NCBI RefSeq assembly: GCF_900101875.1
Contig: NZ_FNAI01000002.1
Span: 682,001 to 746,000, forward strand
Length of the DNA: 64,000 nt
Source: Mucilaginibacter pineti
GTDB taxonomy: Bacteria; Bacteroidota; Bacteroidia; Sphingobacteriales; Sphingobacteriaceae
Direction of reading: 5' to 3'
Shown in pieces: positions 48,367-57,402 of the stretch. Each line of letters begins with the position of its first letter. The stretch's first letter is position 1. The position numbers were made by a program, and so were the translations under genes. Below the pieces are notes generated by a model. It did no database searches. It was not told where the DNA came from and was given only the letters and a program-made list of their open reading frames with translations.

Positions 48367-50310
48367 ATGACCCCTGTAAATATTCTTATTGTTGATGATA
48401 GAGAAGAGAACATAATAGCACTTGAGGCATTATTAGCGCGCGATGATATCCGCATTTTTTCAACAACATCGCCCAACGAAGCGCTTAAAATAGCCTGGGA
48501 AACACATATAGCAATAGCATTAGTTGACGTTCAGATGCCCGAAATGGATGGCTTTGAACTGGTTGAAATGCTAAAATCAAACCCGCGTACTAAAGATATC
48601 ATGGTAATTTTTGTTACCGCTATATCAAAAGAAACCAAATATGCCGTTAAGGGTCTTGGCACGGGTGCTGTTGATTATCTGTACAAACCGCTTGATCCGT
48701 ATATAACATCGGCCAAGGTTGATTCATTTGTGCAGCTGGCCCGCACACAGGCCGAACTTAAATCAAAAAGCGACGAGCTGCAGAACTATGCTATCGTAGT
48801 TAAAAACTCTGCAGATATAATTTGCTCTGTTGATGCGCAAACCCTGCGCATTGAAAACATAAACCCGGCTATTGAAGGTATCATGGGCTTTAAGCCTGCC
48901 GAATTGCTGGGCAAAAGCATTGTTAACCTAGCTATTGATGAGCATAGACCGCTGTTCAGAAAAAAACTGGGTGAGATAATCAAGGATAACCTGACGTTTG
49001 CGGTTTTTGAGTTCAGGTTTGAAACATTTGATAAAAACATTATTTGGGTTGAGTGCCGTGCATCATACCGCAACAAAACCATATTTCTGAATATCAGTGA
49101 TATCTCACCGCAAAAAAGTTACCAGGAACAACTGATAAAGTCAAAAGAAAATGCCGAGTACAGCAAAAAGGTTAAGGAAACTTTTTTGGCCAACATGAGC
49201 CATGAGCTTCGTACACCCATAAACGGTATTATTGGTATCACCAACCTGCTGCTTAAAACCGATGTTGATGAACAGCAAAGGGGGATGCTTGATCTGCTGG
49301 ATACCTCATCGAAATCATTGTTGGGGGTGATAAACGATGTGCTTGATATTTCAAAGATAGAGGCCGGCAAGTTTAACATCATCCGCAGTGCAAATAATGT
49401 GCATGATATCATCAAATCGGTATTTGACCTGCTTAAGTTCAGGGCCGATGAAAGCAACATTGAATTTTTTCTGGATGTAGACCCCGATGTGCCGCAAAAC
49501 CTCATGGTTGATTCATTAAGGCTTAACCAGATCTTGATGAACCTGCTTAGCAATGCCATTAAATTTACCGAACGTGGCTATGTAAAGCTTAGGGTAACCG
49601 TACTGCAAAGACATAGCGACAAGGTTAAGATAAAATATAGTGTAGAGGATACAGGCATAGGCATCCCTACGGACCGGCTCACTAAAATTTTTGAATCATT
49701 TGAGCAGGCCGAAGATGACACGGTGAGCAAATATGGCGGTACCGGTTTGGGCCTTACCATTGTAAAAAAGCTGGCCGAACTTAAAGGCGGCGAACTTACG
49801 GTAAGTAGCCAGATAGGTAAGGGCAGTATCTTTAGCTTTATAAACTGGCATACTATTGCTCTTAAACCGGCAGAAAAAGCTGGTCCAAAGCCCGAGAAGG
49901 CCCTTACACCTTTTGCAGGTGTAAGTATATTGGTGGCCGAGGATAACATGGTGAACCAGTTTATGCTATCGAAAATACTAAAGGACTGGAAGGTTGATGT
50001 GGATATGGTTGACAATGGCCGTAAGGCACTTGATAGGCTTGCAGCCAAGCATTACGATATGATATTGATGGATACCCACATGCCCGAAATGAACGGCTAC
50101 CAGGCTGCCAAAACCATCAGGGTTGATTTTGAAGAACCCAAAAGGAGTATCCCCATTATTTCATTATCGGCAGCATCATTTGGGCACGAACAGCAGGAAG
50201 CCTTAACCGCAGGTATGAACGATGTACTGGCGAAACCGTTTCAGCCATACCAGTTACATGAAAAAATAACGGCGTTGTTAAATTCGCCTGTTAATACTTC
50301 AAAAGTTTAG
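48367..50310 (+). CDS. Hybrid histidine kinase: receiver, PAS, kinase, receiver
   Basis: The 647-residue cytoplasmic protein has an N-terminal receiver (4-120; ILIVDDREEN, VDVQMPEMDG, YLYKPLDP), a PAS domain (about 135-245), and HisKA with phospho-His in NMSHELRTPING (about 275). HATPase_c (380-490; LLSNAIKF, DTGIGIP, GTGLGLT) and a C-terminal receiver (about 520-640; ILVAEDN, LMDTHMPEMNG, AKPF) follow. No membrane span is present. It is 6 nt after cheB and completes the module. Its stop overlaps the 3' end of the convergent methyltransferase gene by 12 nt. Confidence 0.93.
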   Translation: MTPVNILIVDDREENIIALEALLARDDIRIFSTTSPNEALKIAWETHIAIALVDVQMPEMDGFELVEMLKSNPRTKDIMVIFVTAISKETKYAVKGLGTGAVDYLYKPLDPYITSAKVDSFVQLARTQAELKSKSDELQNYAIVVKNSADIICSVDAQTLRIENINPAIEGIMGFKPAELLGKSIVNLAIDEHRPLFRKKLGEIIKDNLTFAVFEFRFETFDKNIIWVECRASYRNKTIFLNISDISPQKSYQEQLIKSKENAEYSKKVKETFLANMSHELRTPINGIIGITNLLLKTDVDEQQRGMLDLLDTSSKSLLGVINDVLDISKIEAGKFNIIRSANNVHDIIKSVFDLLKFRADESNIEFFLDVDPDVPQNLMVDSLRLNQILMNLLSNAIKFTERGYVKLRVTVLQRHSDKVKIKYSVEDTGIGIPTDRLTKIFESFEQAEDDTVSKYGGTGLGLTIVKKLAELKGGELTVSSQIGKGSIFSFINWHTIALKPAEKAGPKPEKALTPFAGVSILVAEDNMVNQFMLSKILKDWKVDVDMVDNGRKALDRLAAKHYDMILMDTHMPEMNGYQAAKTIRVDFEEPKRSIPIISLSAASFGHEQQEALTAGMNDVLAKPFQPYQLHEKITALLNSPVNTSKV

Positions 50311-50784
50311 TTTCGTTTGTCCAACACCCATTACGCGGGCCTCGTGTTCAAGGAGCCATTGTTTGCGCCACAGGCCGCCCGCATAGCCGGTTAAACTACC
50401 GTCGGACCCAATAATGCGGTGGCAAGGTACTACCACCCATAAATTATTTTTACCATTTGCCGATGCAATAGCCCTTATAGCCAAAGGGCTTTTCATTTTG
50501 TTTGATTGCTGCGCGTAGCTAATGGTTTTCCCGTAACCCACTTCCATTAAACATTCCCAAACCTGCTGCTGAAATACCGTACCCGGTTGTTTAATGGGGA
50601 AGTCGAATATTTTTCTTTCGCCAGTAAAATACTCCTGCAGCTGCTTAATAGCCATTTGTAACAGCGGGGTAGCAGGGGGCGTAATTTCCGGTTCCTCATC
50701 CAATATAGATACCGCCGAGATAAAATCATCATCTTCGGTAATACGGGCAACGCCAAGCGGGGTACGGTAATATGCTGTAGGCAT
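50299..50784 (-). CDS. ogt: Methylated-DNA-protein-cysteine methyltransferase
   Basis: The 161-residue protein has the O6-alkylguanine transferase domain: FQQQVWECLMEVGYGKTISYAQQSNKM with the helix-turn-helix, and the acceptor Cys121 in VVPCHRIIGSDGSLTGYAGGLWRKQWLLEHE. It repairs O6-methylguanine in one suicidal step. The short N-terminal domain fits the Ogt type rather than Ada. It is convergent with the kinase gene and overlaps its end by 12 nt, with no room for a separate terminator. Confidence 0.95.
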   Translation of the reverse strand: MPTAYYRTPLGVARITEDDDFISAVSILDEEPEITPPATPLLQMAIKQLQEYFTGERKIFDFPIKQPGTVFQQQVWECLMEVGYGKTISYAQQSNKMKSPLAIRAIASANGKNNLWVVVPCHRIIGSDGSLTGYAGGLWRKQWLLEHEARVMGVGQTKLNF

Positions 50785-51377
50785 GGTTTATAGTTAGATA
50801 CAAATATTGCTATTTAGTTGGGATAAATGCAAGGGTTATGTCTGCGCGCGAACACACCCCTGCCATCCCGCATTCCAAGGCTCTCCTCTTAAGGGTAATA
50901 GCCCATGAGTAGACAGAGATATCATAAATAAGTTTGATAGGCTACATGCCGGCCCCTTCGGGGCTACGTGTTTATAGTTTAATATAATATAGGCTTGGCT
51001 CCGTAGGTGCCTCCTTATTTAACAGGAAGCTCCTATGGAGCTATTGATACCCATAAAATACCTATAAACACGATACTCCTACGGAGTTAGAAAATCTGCT
51101 TACGTTTTTATGGCTTGGGCTATTACTCTCTCAAGGGGGGAATTGAAGGATGAATCAAATAAAAACAAGAGCATAGGGCCAGGTGCGATTCCCCTCTCGA
51201 GAGGAGTGGAGGGGTGTGTTTCTTTGCTTTGCCTGATCGCGAACACACCCCTGCCATCCCGCATCCCATCGCTCGCCCCTCTCGAGAGGGGAATTAAAAC
51301 ACTCACCCGTCATCGATATGCAGAGCCGGTAAGCGGTGTCTTCCACGCCCGCCCCCTCCAACTTAAATACAAATTAT
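50785..51377. repeat. Gene-free block of mixed palindromic repeats
   Basis: The 600-bp gap carries a direct repeat of a CGCGAACACACCCCTGCCATC-type word (starts about 50847 and 51238), its inverted form near 51206, and self-complementary CCCCTCTCGAGAGGGG (51280-51293). A pair GGTAATAGCCC (about 50896) / GGGCTATTAC (51117) is inverted. A CTCCGTAGGAG family is present (51000-51090). No gene is credible here. These are remnants of several dispersed repeat types. Confidence 0.65.
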
Positions 51378-51390
51378 TACCTTTGCCGGC
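51378..51390 (+). promoter_or_regulatory. ccmB -7 box next to the start codon
   Basis: TACCTTTG (51378-51385) is a perfect TAnnTTTG box 5 nt before the ATG, implying a leaderless transcript. No TTTG is seen at the usual -33 distance. Confidence 0.5.
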
Positions 51391-52074
51391 ATGAAGCTCA
51401 TTAATGAAACCTGGTATCTCCTTAAAAAAGAAATTTTGCTGGAGTGGCGGTCTAAATATGCTTTTAACGGGGTTCTGCTGTATGTGGTATCTACTGTGTT
51501 TGTATGCTACATAGCCTTTAACCTTACGCCTGGTTTTACCAGCAGCACCGGCTACTCTGTAGTATGGAATGTACTGTTCTGGATAATTATGCTGTTTGCA
51601 TCGGTTAATGCTATTGCCAAAAGCTTTATGCAGGAAAGTAAAAGCCGGTTGCTTTATTACTATTCCATTGCCAGTCCGCAGGCTATTATTATTTCAAAAA
51701 CTATTTACAATGTGCTGCTCATGTCATTGCTGAGCATGCTGGCTTTGCTGGTATACATGGTGTTCTTCAAAAATAAACTCGGCGACCCGCTTTTTTACTT
51801 TTTAGCGGTACTGCTGGGCAGTATCAGCTTCTCCACGGTGTTCACTATGATCTCGGCCATTGCTTCAAAGGCGGGTAATAACGGCACGCTTATGGCTATC
51901 CTTAGCTTCCCGGTTATTATACCTGTTATACTGGTGCTTATCCGCCTTAGCAAAAGTGCTATGGATGGTATAGACAGGAGCCTTAGCCTGCAAAATTTTG
52001 GTGCCCTGGCTGCTATCAATGTTATTGTTATTGCTACCTCTCTGTTGCTTTTCCCTTTTCTTTGGCGCGACTAA
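51391..52074 (+). CDS. ccmB: Cytochrome c maturation protein CcmB
   Basis: The 227-residue protein has six membrane spans and the CcmB pattern: MKLINETWYLLKKEILLEWRSKYAFNG, then SVVWNVLFWIIMLFASVNAIAKSFMQESKSRLLYYYSIASPQAII. CcmB is the membrane subunit of the haem-handling ABC complex CcmAB in system I cytochrome c maturation. ccmC and ccmD lie about 7 kb downstream rather than adjacent; ccmA is not in the window. An imelysin/di-haem operon lies between. Confidence 0.92.
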   Translation: MKLINETWYLLKKEILLEWRSKYAFNGVLLYVVSTVFVCYIAFNLTPGFTSSTGYSVVWNVLFWIIMLFASVNAIAKSFMQESKSRLLYYYSIASPQAIIISKTIYNVLLMSLLSMLALLVYMVFFKNKLGDPLFYFLAVLLGSISFSTVFTMISAIASKAGNNGTLMAILSFPVIIPVILVLIRLSKSAMDGIDRSLSLQNFGALAAINVIVIATSLLLFPFLWRD

Positions 52075-52129
52075 ATTATTGAAAATCAATATATTATAGC
52101 CACTTTAGAATCATTTTAAACTTAATTTG

Positions 52130-52158
52130 GATTAAGTCTAAATTACTTATTACTTTTG
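52130..52158 (+). promoter_or_regulatory. Promoter of the porin-Rieske-imelysin operon
   Basis: TTTG near 52126-52129, 21 nt, then TACTTTTG at 52151-52158 fit the Bacteroidota promoter. The -7 box is perfect and the spacing slightly long. The ATG at 52180 lies 21 nt further on. Confidence 0.6.
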
Positions 52159-52179
52159 TCGCCAAATAATCACTTGGCA

Positions 52180-53421
52180 ATGCATGGCAAAACCCTTACT
52201 TTAATTATAGCTTCTTTCTTCATATCCGGTACCTTACTGGCACAGCAGCCCAATAATTCAACTGCCGAAGATTCGCTCAATAACAACACCGCAAAAAGCA
52301 GCATCTTAACAAATACCACCATCGGCGGTTATGGCAATGCTTTTTATCAATACAATTCAAAACAAAAAACAGCCAAGGTTGATCTTGAACGTTTTGTGTT
52401 GTTTATTGGTCACAAATTCAGCGACAAGATCTCTTTCTTCTCTGAAATGGAACTGGAGGATGCCAAAGTTAATGGCGGCGAACCAGGCGGCGAGATCACC
52501 ATTGAGCAGGCTTACCTGAAATTTAACCTTAACCCCAACCAATACATTGTTGCAGGTTTGTTTTTACCACGTATAGGTATCTTAAACGAAAATCACCTGC
52601 CCACCACCTTTAACGGTAATGAACGTAACTATGTAGAGACGCTGGTAATACCTGCAACCTGGCGCGAGCTTGGTGTTGGTTTATACGGCCGTTTTAATAA
52701 CCTGCCTATTAATTACTCGGTAGGTATTATGAATGGTTTAAGCGCCGCAGGCTTTACCCATGGTTCGGGTATTGTTGACGGTCGTTTTGAGGGCCGTAAT
52801 GCTACCGGTACCAACCTTGCTGTAACCGGCGCGCTGCAATTTTACCAGGGTGGCTTGAAAGCACAGGTATCCGGTTATTACGGTGGTACGGTAGGCATCC
52901 GTAAAACAGAGGCCGATAGCCTTGGCTTAAACTCCGGCGTATTTGGTACTCCTGTTGCCATGGGCGAAGGTGATATCCAATACAACGCGCAAGGCTTTTC
53001 TGTAAAAATATTAGGTACTGTTGCAACCATACCCGATGCCGATAAGATAAACAGGGCGTATGCCAGCAACACACCAAAAACACTATATGGTGCTTATGCG
53101 GAGATTGGTTACGATTTGCTTTACCGCAAAAATTACGGACAAACAAACCCGGCCCAGCTTATTGTTTTTGTACGCGATGAAAAGCTCGACCTTAATTCGG
53201 GCATCCCATCAAACGGTATTACCGATCAAACGCTTAATAAAAACTTTGTGGTAGCGGGATTTACCTACCTGCCGCTGCGCAACGTAGCGGTTAAGGCCGA
53301 TGTAAGGCTGGCACATTCCGGCGAACAAAATCCGGCACTTATTATTAATCCAAGTCCGGTTGCTTTGCCATACCAAACAAATAATACATTGGTAAACCTT
53401 GGTGTAGGATACTCATTTTAA
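52180..53421 (+). CDS. Outer-membrane porin-like protein
   Basis: The 413-residue protein has a signal peptide (MHGKTLTLIIASFFISGTLLA-QQ) followed by strands with the OprO/phosphate-porin-like features GHKFSDKISFFSEMELEDA, GEITIEQAYLKFNLNPNQYIVAGLFLPRIGI, and a closing barrel strand VNLGVGYSF with terminal Phe. The ATG at 52180 is used; a TTG 24 nt upstream overlaps the -7 box. It leads an operon with Rieske, imelysin and di-haem oxidoreductase genes (10, 5 and 8-nt gaps), so it may pass their substrate, probably iron. Confidence 0.85.
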   Translation: MHGKTLTLIIASFFISGTLLAQQPNNSTAEDSLNNNTAKSSILTNTTIGGYGNAFYQYNSKQKTAKVDLERFVLFIGHKFSDKISFFSEMELEDAKVNGGEPGGEITIEQAYLKFNLNPNQYIVAGLFLPRIGILNENHLPTTFNGNERNYVETLVIPATWRELGVGLYGRFNNLPINYSVGIMNGLSAAGFTHGSGIVDGRFEGRNATGTNLAVTGALQFYQGGLKAQVSGYYGGTVGIRKTEADSLGLNSGVFGTPVAMGEGDIQYNAQGFSVKILGTVATIPDADKINRAYASNTPKTLYGAYAEIGYDLLYRKNYGQTNPAQLIVFVRDEKLDLNSGIPSNGITDQTLNKNFVVAGFTYLPLRNVAVKADVRLAHSGEQNPALIINPSPVALPYQTNNTLVNLGVGYSF

Positions 53422-53431
53422 CAAGTTTAAT

Positions 53432-53857
53432 ATGGACAGAAGGAAATTTATACAACAGTCGTGCTCATTATGTGTAGCTGTTGGCGCGGGTATGGTGGTA
53501 GTAAGTTCGCTGGAATCATGCGCTACACTGCCAGCCTACAAAACCGCCATTGTAAATAACACAGTATCGGTTCCCGAAGCCTTGTTTGCCACCAGTGCTT
53601 TCCAGCTTGTTCAGCCCAAAAATCAGTATTACAACATCGGCCTTAAAAAAGAAACCAATGGTACCTATACGGCCCTGCTGCTAAAATGTACCCATGCCGA
53701 TAACCAGCTTACTCCAACAGGTAACGGTTTTAAATGCGATTTGCACGGAAGCACCTTTAGCAACGAAGGCAAGGTAACCACCGGCCCGGCCGAACGTCCG
53801 CTGAAAAAATACACAACAGAAGTTGTATCAAACCAAATAATCATCCACTTAAGTTAA
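53432..53857 (+). CDS. Rieske [2Fe-2S] lipoprotein
   Basis: The 141-residue protein has a Tat-like start (MDRRKFIQQS) and a lipobox SLESC-A with Cys30. The Rieske cluster ligands are C86 and H88 (KCTHAD) and C102 and H105 (KCDLH). The second loop lacks the extra disulfide Cys of bc1-type Rieske proteins, so it is closer to the ferredoxin/small-Rieske type. It would be an exported one-electron carrier working with the di-haem protein encoded two genes on. Confidence 0.9.
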   Translation: MDRRKFIQQSCSLCVAVGAGMVVVSSLESCATLPAYKTAIVNNTVSVPEALFATSAFQLVQPKNQYYNIGLKKETNGTYTALLLKCTHADNQLTPTGNGFKCDLHGSTFSNEGKVTTGPAERPLKKYTTEVVSNQIIIHLS

Positions 53858-53862
53858 TACCT

Positions 53863-54936
53863 ATGAAAAACATCCTACTCGCATTAACTTGCATAGCAGT
53901 GCTTGGCTTTAGCAGCTGTAGTAAAAACAATGGAAATAATAATACCCTTACACCTGTAGATGAAGGACAGGTGATAAACGATTTTGTTGATGTGGTTGCC
54001 AACCCCAATTACATAGAGATAAATGCAAAAGCGGTTTTATTACAAACAGCTGTTACCGCGTTAATAGCTACCCCAACTACAGCTAACCTTGTTGCAGCGC
54101 AAAATGCCTGGAAAGATACCCGTAAGCCATGGGAGTCATGTGAAGGCTTTTTGTTTGGCCCGGTTGAAGATAAGGACTATGACCCAACTATGGATAGCTG
54201 GCCTTTAAACAAGCAGGATGTTGATGGTTTATTAGCCAGTGGCAGCCCCCTTAGTGTTGGCGAGTTTGATAAGTTTGATGGTACCGCAAAAGGTTTCCAT
54301 GCCATTGAGTACATTATTTTTGGTGTAGGAGGCACTAAAAAAGCAACAGATATTACTGCCCGCGAAAAAATATTCCTGGCATCAGCAACAGAAAGCCTGG
54401 TTAACACCACTCTTGAATTGCGTAATAGCTGGGCTACCAGTAGCGGCAAATACGGTGATACTGTTAAAACTGCCGGTAACGGCGTATTGCCATTTAAAAA
54501 ACGTAAAGATCTGTTTAAGGTAATAGCTGGTGCAATGGCAGATATTTGCGGCGAAGTTGGTACATCAAAAATGGAAGAGCCTTATGCACAACGTGATAGC
54601 TCTTTAGATGAGTCATCATACTCACATAACTCAACTACCGATTTTAAAAACAACATCAGCGGTATTCTTAACGTGTATACCTGCACCTATAATGGTGTAA
54701 AAGGCAGTGCCAGCTTAAGCGCATTGGTTGCTTCAAAAAATGCATCACTTGATGCTAAAATAAAAAGCCAATACAATGCCGTACTTGCCCAGTTTGCTAC
54801 TATTACACATAGTTATGAAAAAGCAATTTACGACCAGCGCGATCAGATTAAAAACACACAAGACGCTATTGCCGCTTTGGAAACTACGCTGACTGTTGAT
54901 CTGAACGCTTTTATTGAAGCAAATATTAAAGACTAA
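53863..54936 (+). CDS. Imelysin-family lipoprotein
   Basis: The 357-residue protein has lipobox SSC-S (Cys about 20) and an imelysin fold with the GxHxxE motif in AKGFHAIEYIIFG, plus the ARNAWKDTRKPWESCEGFLFGP-like region. Imelysins (EfeO, IrpA) bind metals and serve in iron uptake; the former protease label is doubtful. It stands between Rieske and di-haem oxidoreductase genes, so iron redox handling at the outer surface or periplasm is plausible. Confidence 0.9.
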   Translation: MKNILLALTCIAVLGFSSCSKNNGNNNTLTPVDEGQVINDFVDVVANPNYIEINAKAVLLQTAVTALIATPTTANLVAAQNAWKDTRKPWESCEGFLFGPVEDKDYDPTMDSWPLNKQDVDGLLASGSPLSVGEFDKFDGTAKGFHAIEYIIFGVGGTKKATDITAREKIFLASATESLVNTTLELRNSWATSSGKYGDTVKTAGNGVLPFKKRKDLFKVIAGAMADICGEVGTSKMEEPYAQRDSSLDESSYSHNSTTDFKNNISGILNVYTCTYNGVKGSASLSALVASKNASLDAKIKSQYNAVLAQFATITHSYEKAIYDQRDQIKNTQDAIAALETTLTVDLNAFIEANIKD

Positions 54937-54944
54937 TTATACAA

Positions 54945-56318
54945 GTGAAAAAATTAAGGGTAGTTGGCATTTTGGCCTTATTGGTATTTGTATTAAGCAG
55001 ATGCCAAAAGGCCGCCGAATTTCCGGCAGATAAGTACGATGAGCGCTTATCTGGCGGGATAGCCACGGTGTTTGATATTACATCACATTCGTTTAGCAAT
55101 ATGTTCCCGGGGCTATCTGCCTATGACCAGGAAGTGCATGGCTTTGGCGATGCCGCTTTCAGCAAAATATTTGTTACCGCGCCCGCCCCTGTAAACAGCG
55201 GTTTGGGCACTATCTTTAACAACAACTCCTGTATTTCATGTCACCATAATGATGGTATTGGCTTACCTACCGCCGGCGACGCACGTTCGTCATTGCTGGT
55301 ACGCATCAGCTTGCCGGGTACAGATGCGCATGGTGGTCCTGTTGCGGTGCCGGGTTATGGTTTGCAGCTGCAGGATAAGGCCGTTTTTGGTAAAGTACCC
55401 GAATGTAAAATAAACATTGCCTATACCAATACTACCTACAGTTTTGCCGATGGCGAAACTTATGCGCTGCGCTCACCTACCTATACACTAAGTAATCTTT
55501 ATGCCGATATGCCTTCGGGCTACATGCTTTCACCAAGATTGGCCCCGCCAATGTTTGGTTTAGGATTACTGGAAGCCGTACCAGAAAGTGAGATTTTAGC
55601 CCTTGCCGATCCTAATGATGCCAATGGCGATGGTATAAAAGGCAAGGCCAACTATGTTTGGGATGCCGCTACGCAATCTCGTCAGTTAGGCAGATTTGGG
55701 TGGAAGGCTAATACCGCATCTATACTTACACAGGTAGCTGCTGCCTATAACCAGGATATCGGGATCACCAGCAGAATCTTCCCGGTTGAAAGCAGCTTTG
55801 GCCAATTGCAATACGATGGTTTAAAAGATGACCCCGAATTACCGGATAGTACGCTTAACGCCGTGCGGTTTTATGCCGCCACGCTTGCCGTACCTGCCCG
55901 TCGTGATGTTACCGATGCCGATACAAAACGTGGCGAAATGCTTTTTAAACAAGCTAAATGTGTAAGCTGCCATGTTCAAACCCTTACTACTGGTGTAAAT
56001 GTGGCCTTTGCGCCGTTATCAAACCAGGTAATACACCCTTATACCGATATGCTGGTGCACAACATGGGCGCAGGCCTTGCCGATAACCGCCCCGACTTTT
56101 TAGCCGGCGGACAGGATTGGCGTACCGCATCACTCTGGGGAATAGGTTTATTTGAAACGGTAAACAGCCCCGGCTATTACCTGCACGATGGCAGGGCCCG
56201 CAACATAACAGAAGCAATTATGTGGCACGGCGGAGAAGCCGAAGCTTCAAAAACATACTTCGCCAACCTGCCCAAAGCCGACAGGGACCTGGTGCTGAAG
56301 TTTTTGAGAAGCTTGTAA
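54945..56318 (+). CDS. Di-haem oxidoreductase (DUF1111/DHOR) lipoprotein
   Basis: The 457-residue protein starts with GTG at 54945 and has a lipobox-like LSRC-Q at Cys20. Two c-type haem sites are present, CISCH (96-100) and CVSCH (339-343), with LAPPMFGLGLLEAVP and WGIGLFETVNSPGYYLHDGRA of the DHOR family. Such proteins often lie next to imelysins. It needs the Ccm system, part of which (ccmB, ccmC, ccmD) flanks this operon. Its electron partner is likely the Rieske protein. Confidence 0.9.
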   Translation: MKKLRVVGILALLVFVLSRCQKAAEFPADKYDERLSGGIATVFDITSHSFSNMFPGLSAYDQEVHGFGDAAFSKIFVTAPAPVNSGLGTIFNNNSCISCHHNDGIGLPTAGDARSSLLVRISLPGTDAHGGPVAVPGYGLQLQDKAVFGKVPECKINIAYTNTTYSFADGETYALRSPTYTLSNLYADMPSGYMLSPRLAPPMFGLGLLEAVPESEILALADPNDANGDGIKGKANYVWDAATQSRQLGRFGWKANTASILTQVAAAYNQDIGITSRIFPVESSFGQLQYDGLKDDPELPDSTLNAVRFYAATLAVPARRDVTDADTKRGEMLFKQAKCVSCHVQTLTTGVNVAFAPLSNQVIHPYTDMLVHNMGAGLADNRPDFLAGGQDWRTASLWGIGLFETVNSPGYYLHDGRARNITEAIMWHGGEAEASKTYFANLPKADRDLVLKFLRSL

Positions 56319-56348
56319 AGGGGGATTTTAGGACAAAATATTTCCGCG

Positions 56349-56448
56349 CGTCATTGCGGGATACGAAGCAATCTCTACGAAAGCAGATCGGACTTTTATA
56401 GTTGCCCTGTATAGCTTAGGGATTGCTTCGTGCCTTACAGCAATGACG
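56349..56448. repeat. Palindrome of the CGTCATTGCG...GAAGCAATC family
   Basis: The left arm 56349-56373 (CGTCATTGCGGGATACGAAGCAATC) is answered by 56421-56448 (GATTGCTTCG...CAATGACG), with some mismatches. The same family forms the outer element at 61593-61744. Confidence 0.8.
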
Positions 56449-56593
56449 TTTTTATTGGGGGATAACTCAAACTCCCGCGAGGTTAGCGCAGCGTAACTCG
56501 TGGGTTGCATGGTTAAAGCCTCCGGCTTTATTCAGCTGAAAGCTGAACCCATGTTAACCACGAGCTAAAAGCTCGCGGCAGCAAGAAACTATA

Positions 56594-57121
56594 CTATTGC
56601 CCCATCTTTTCTTTTAAAACTTCCAGCAGTTCGTTAAAACCAGCATCGCCAAGTTCCTGGCGGCTAATGGTAAACATGGTTGCCACGGGCTCCTTAAGGG
56701 TTAACAATATGGTATCTTTAACTACAGATACAGGTTTAAAAAGGTGCCATTTAAGCCGGAACAGCTTCTCGTTATCTTTGTATTCAACACCGTCGTCATT
56801 AAAAATATAGGTGCAATCCATGGCTTCTTTCTCAAACCTGTTGCCGGCTTTATTGGCTATTTTTAAATGTCTTGCGCGTCGTTCAAACAGGCCTGCCCAT
56901 CTCATGCACATATAAAATAGCAGGCCTCCGCCTAAAAGCTGACATATCGGGAATTCTCCCTTGGTTTCAAGCTTTACGCCCATTATTAAACAAAATAGTG
57001 CCACTACGGTATAAATTGTAAACGACAGATAATGCTTTTTGGCCGATAACTCCCAAAGGTTTCTCTGGCTTGCCATAAACAGTGTGCGGTTAAATGGGAT
57101 GTGGATTATTTTTTCCTGCAT
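56594..57121 (-). CDS. YcxB-like membrane protein
   Basis: The 175-residue protein has two membrane spans (about 32-50 and 60-77) and a C-terminal YcxB-like domain (YIFNDDGVEYKDNEKLFRLKWHLFKPVSVVKDTILLTLKEP...TISRQEL). Function is unknown. It lies on the opposite strand between the di-haem operon and the carboxypeptidase-regulatory gene. Confidence 0.75.
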   Translation of the reverse strand: MQEKIIHIPFNRTLFMASQRNLWELSAKKHYLSFTIYTVVALFCLIMGVKLETKGEFPICQLLGGGLLFYMCMRWAGLFERRARHLKIANKAGNRFEKEAMDCTYIFNDDGVEYKDNEKLFRLKWHLFKPVSVVKDTILLTLKEPVATMFTISRQELGDAGFNELLEVLKEKMGQ

Positions 57122-57230
57122 AAACTAATGACGTGATAAAGTGCGATAAGATACATTAATTAAGCAATGTCGTAAAAAGAAATTGTAACTGGCGGTGGTT
57201 GTAAACTACGCAATCGGCTCTGCTACCGGT

Positions 57231-57402
57231 TGGACTCACCCCGGCTACACTTCGCTGGCCGACCCTCTTCAGCTTCACTGAAAAGAAGGTGAGGAAGCTT
57301 TTGGTGTTAATGAACTCAACAGTAATTTCAAACTCTGCAATCCCTCTTTCCGCCGAAGGCGAAGAGAGGGTGACCGAGCGTAGCGATGGTCGGGTGAGTC
57401 CT
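57231..57402. repeat. Inverted repeat pair, GGACTCACCC type
   Basis: A stretch from GGACTCACCCCGGC at about 57231 to about 57270 is inverted, with mismatches, at 57363-57402 (ending GGTCGGGTGAGTCC). It fills part of the 474-bp gap 57122-57595, in which I see no gene. The region otherwise looks like decayed repeat sequence. Confidence 0.6.

Noticed and set aside
51110..51394. 94-residue ORF and two minus-strand partners
   Set aside because: They lie in the mixed repeat block and the plus-strand one runs over the ccmB promoter box.
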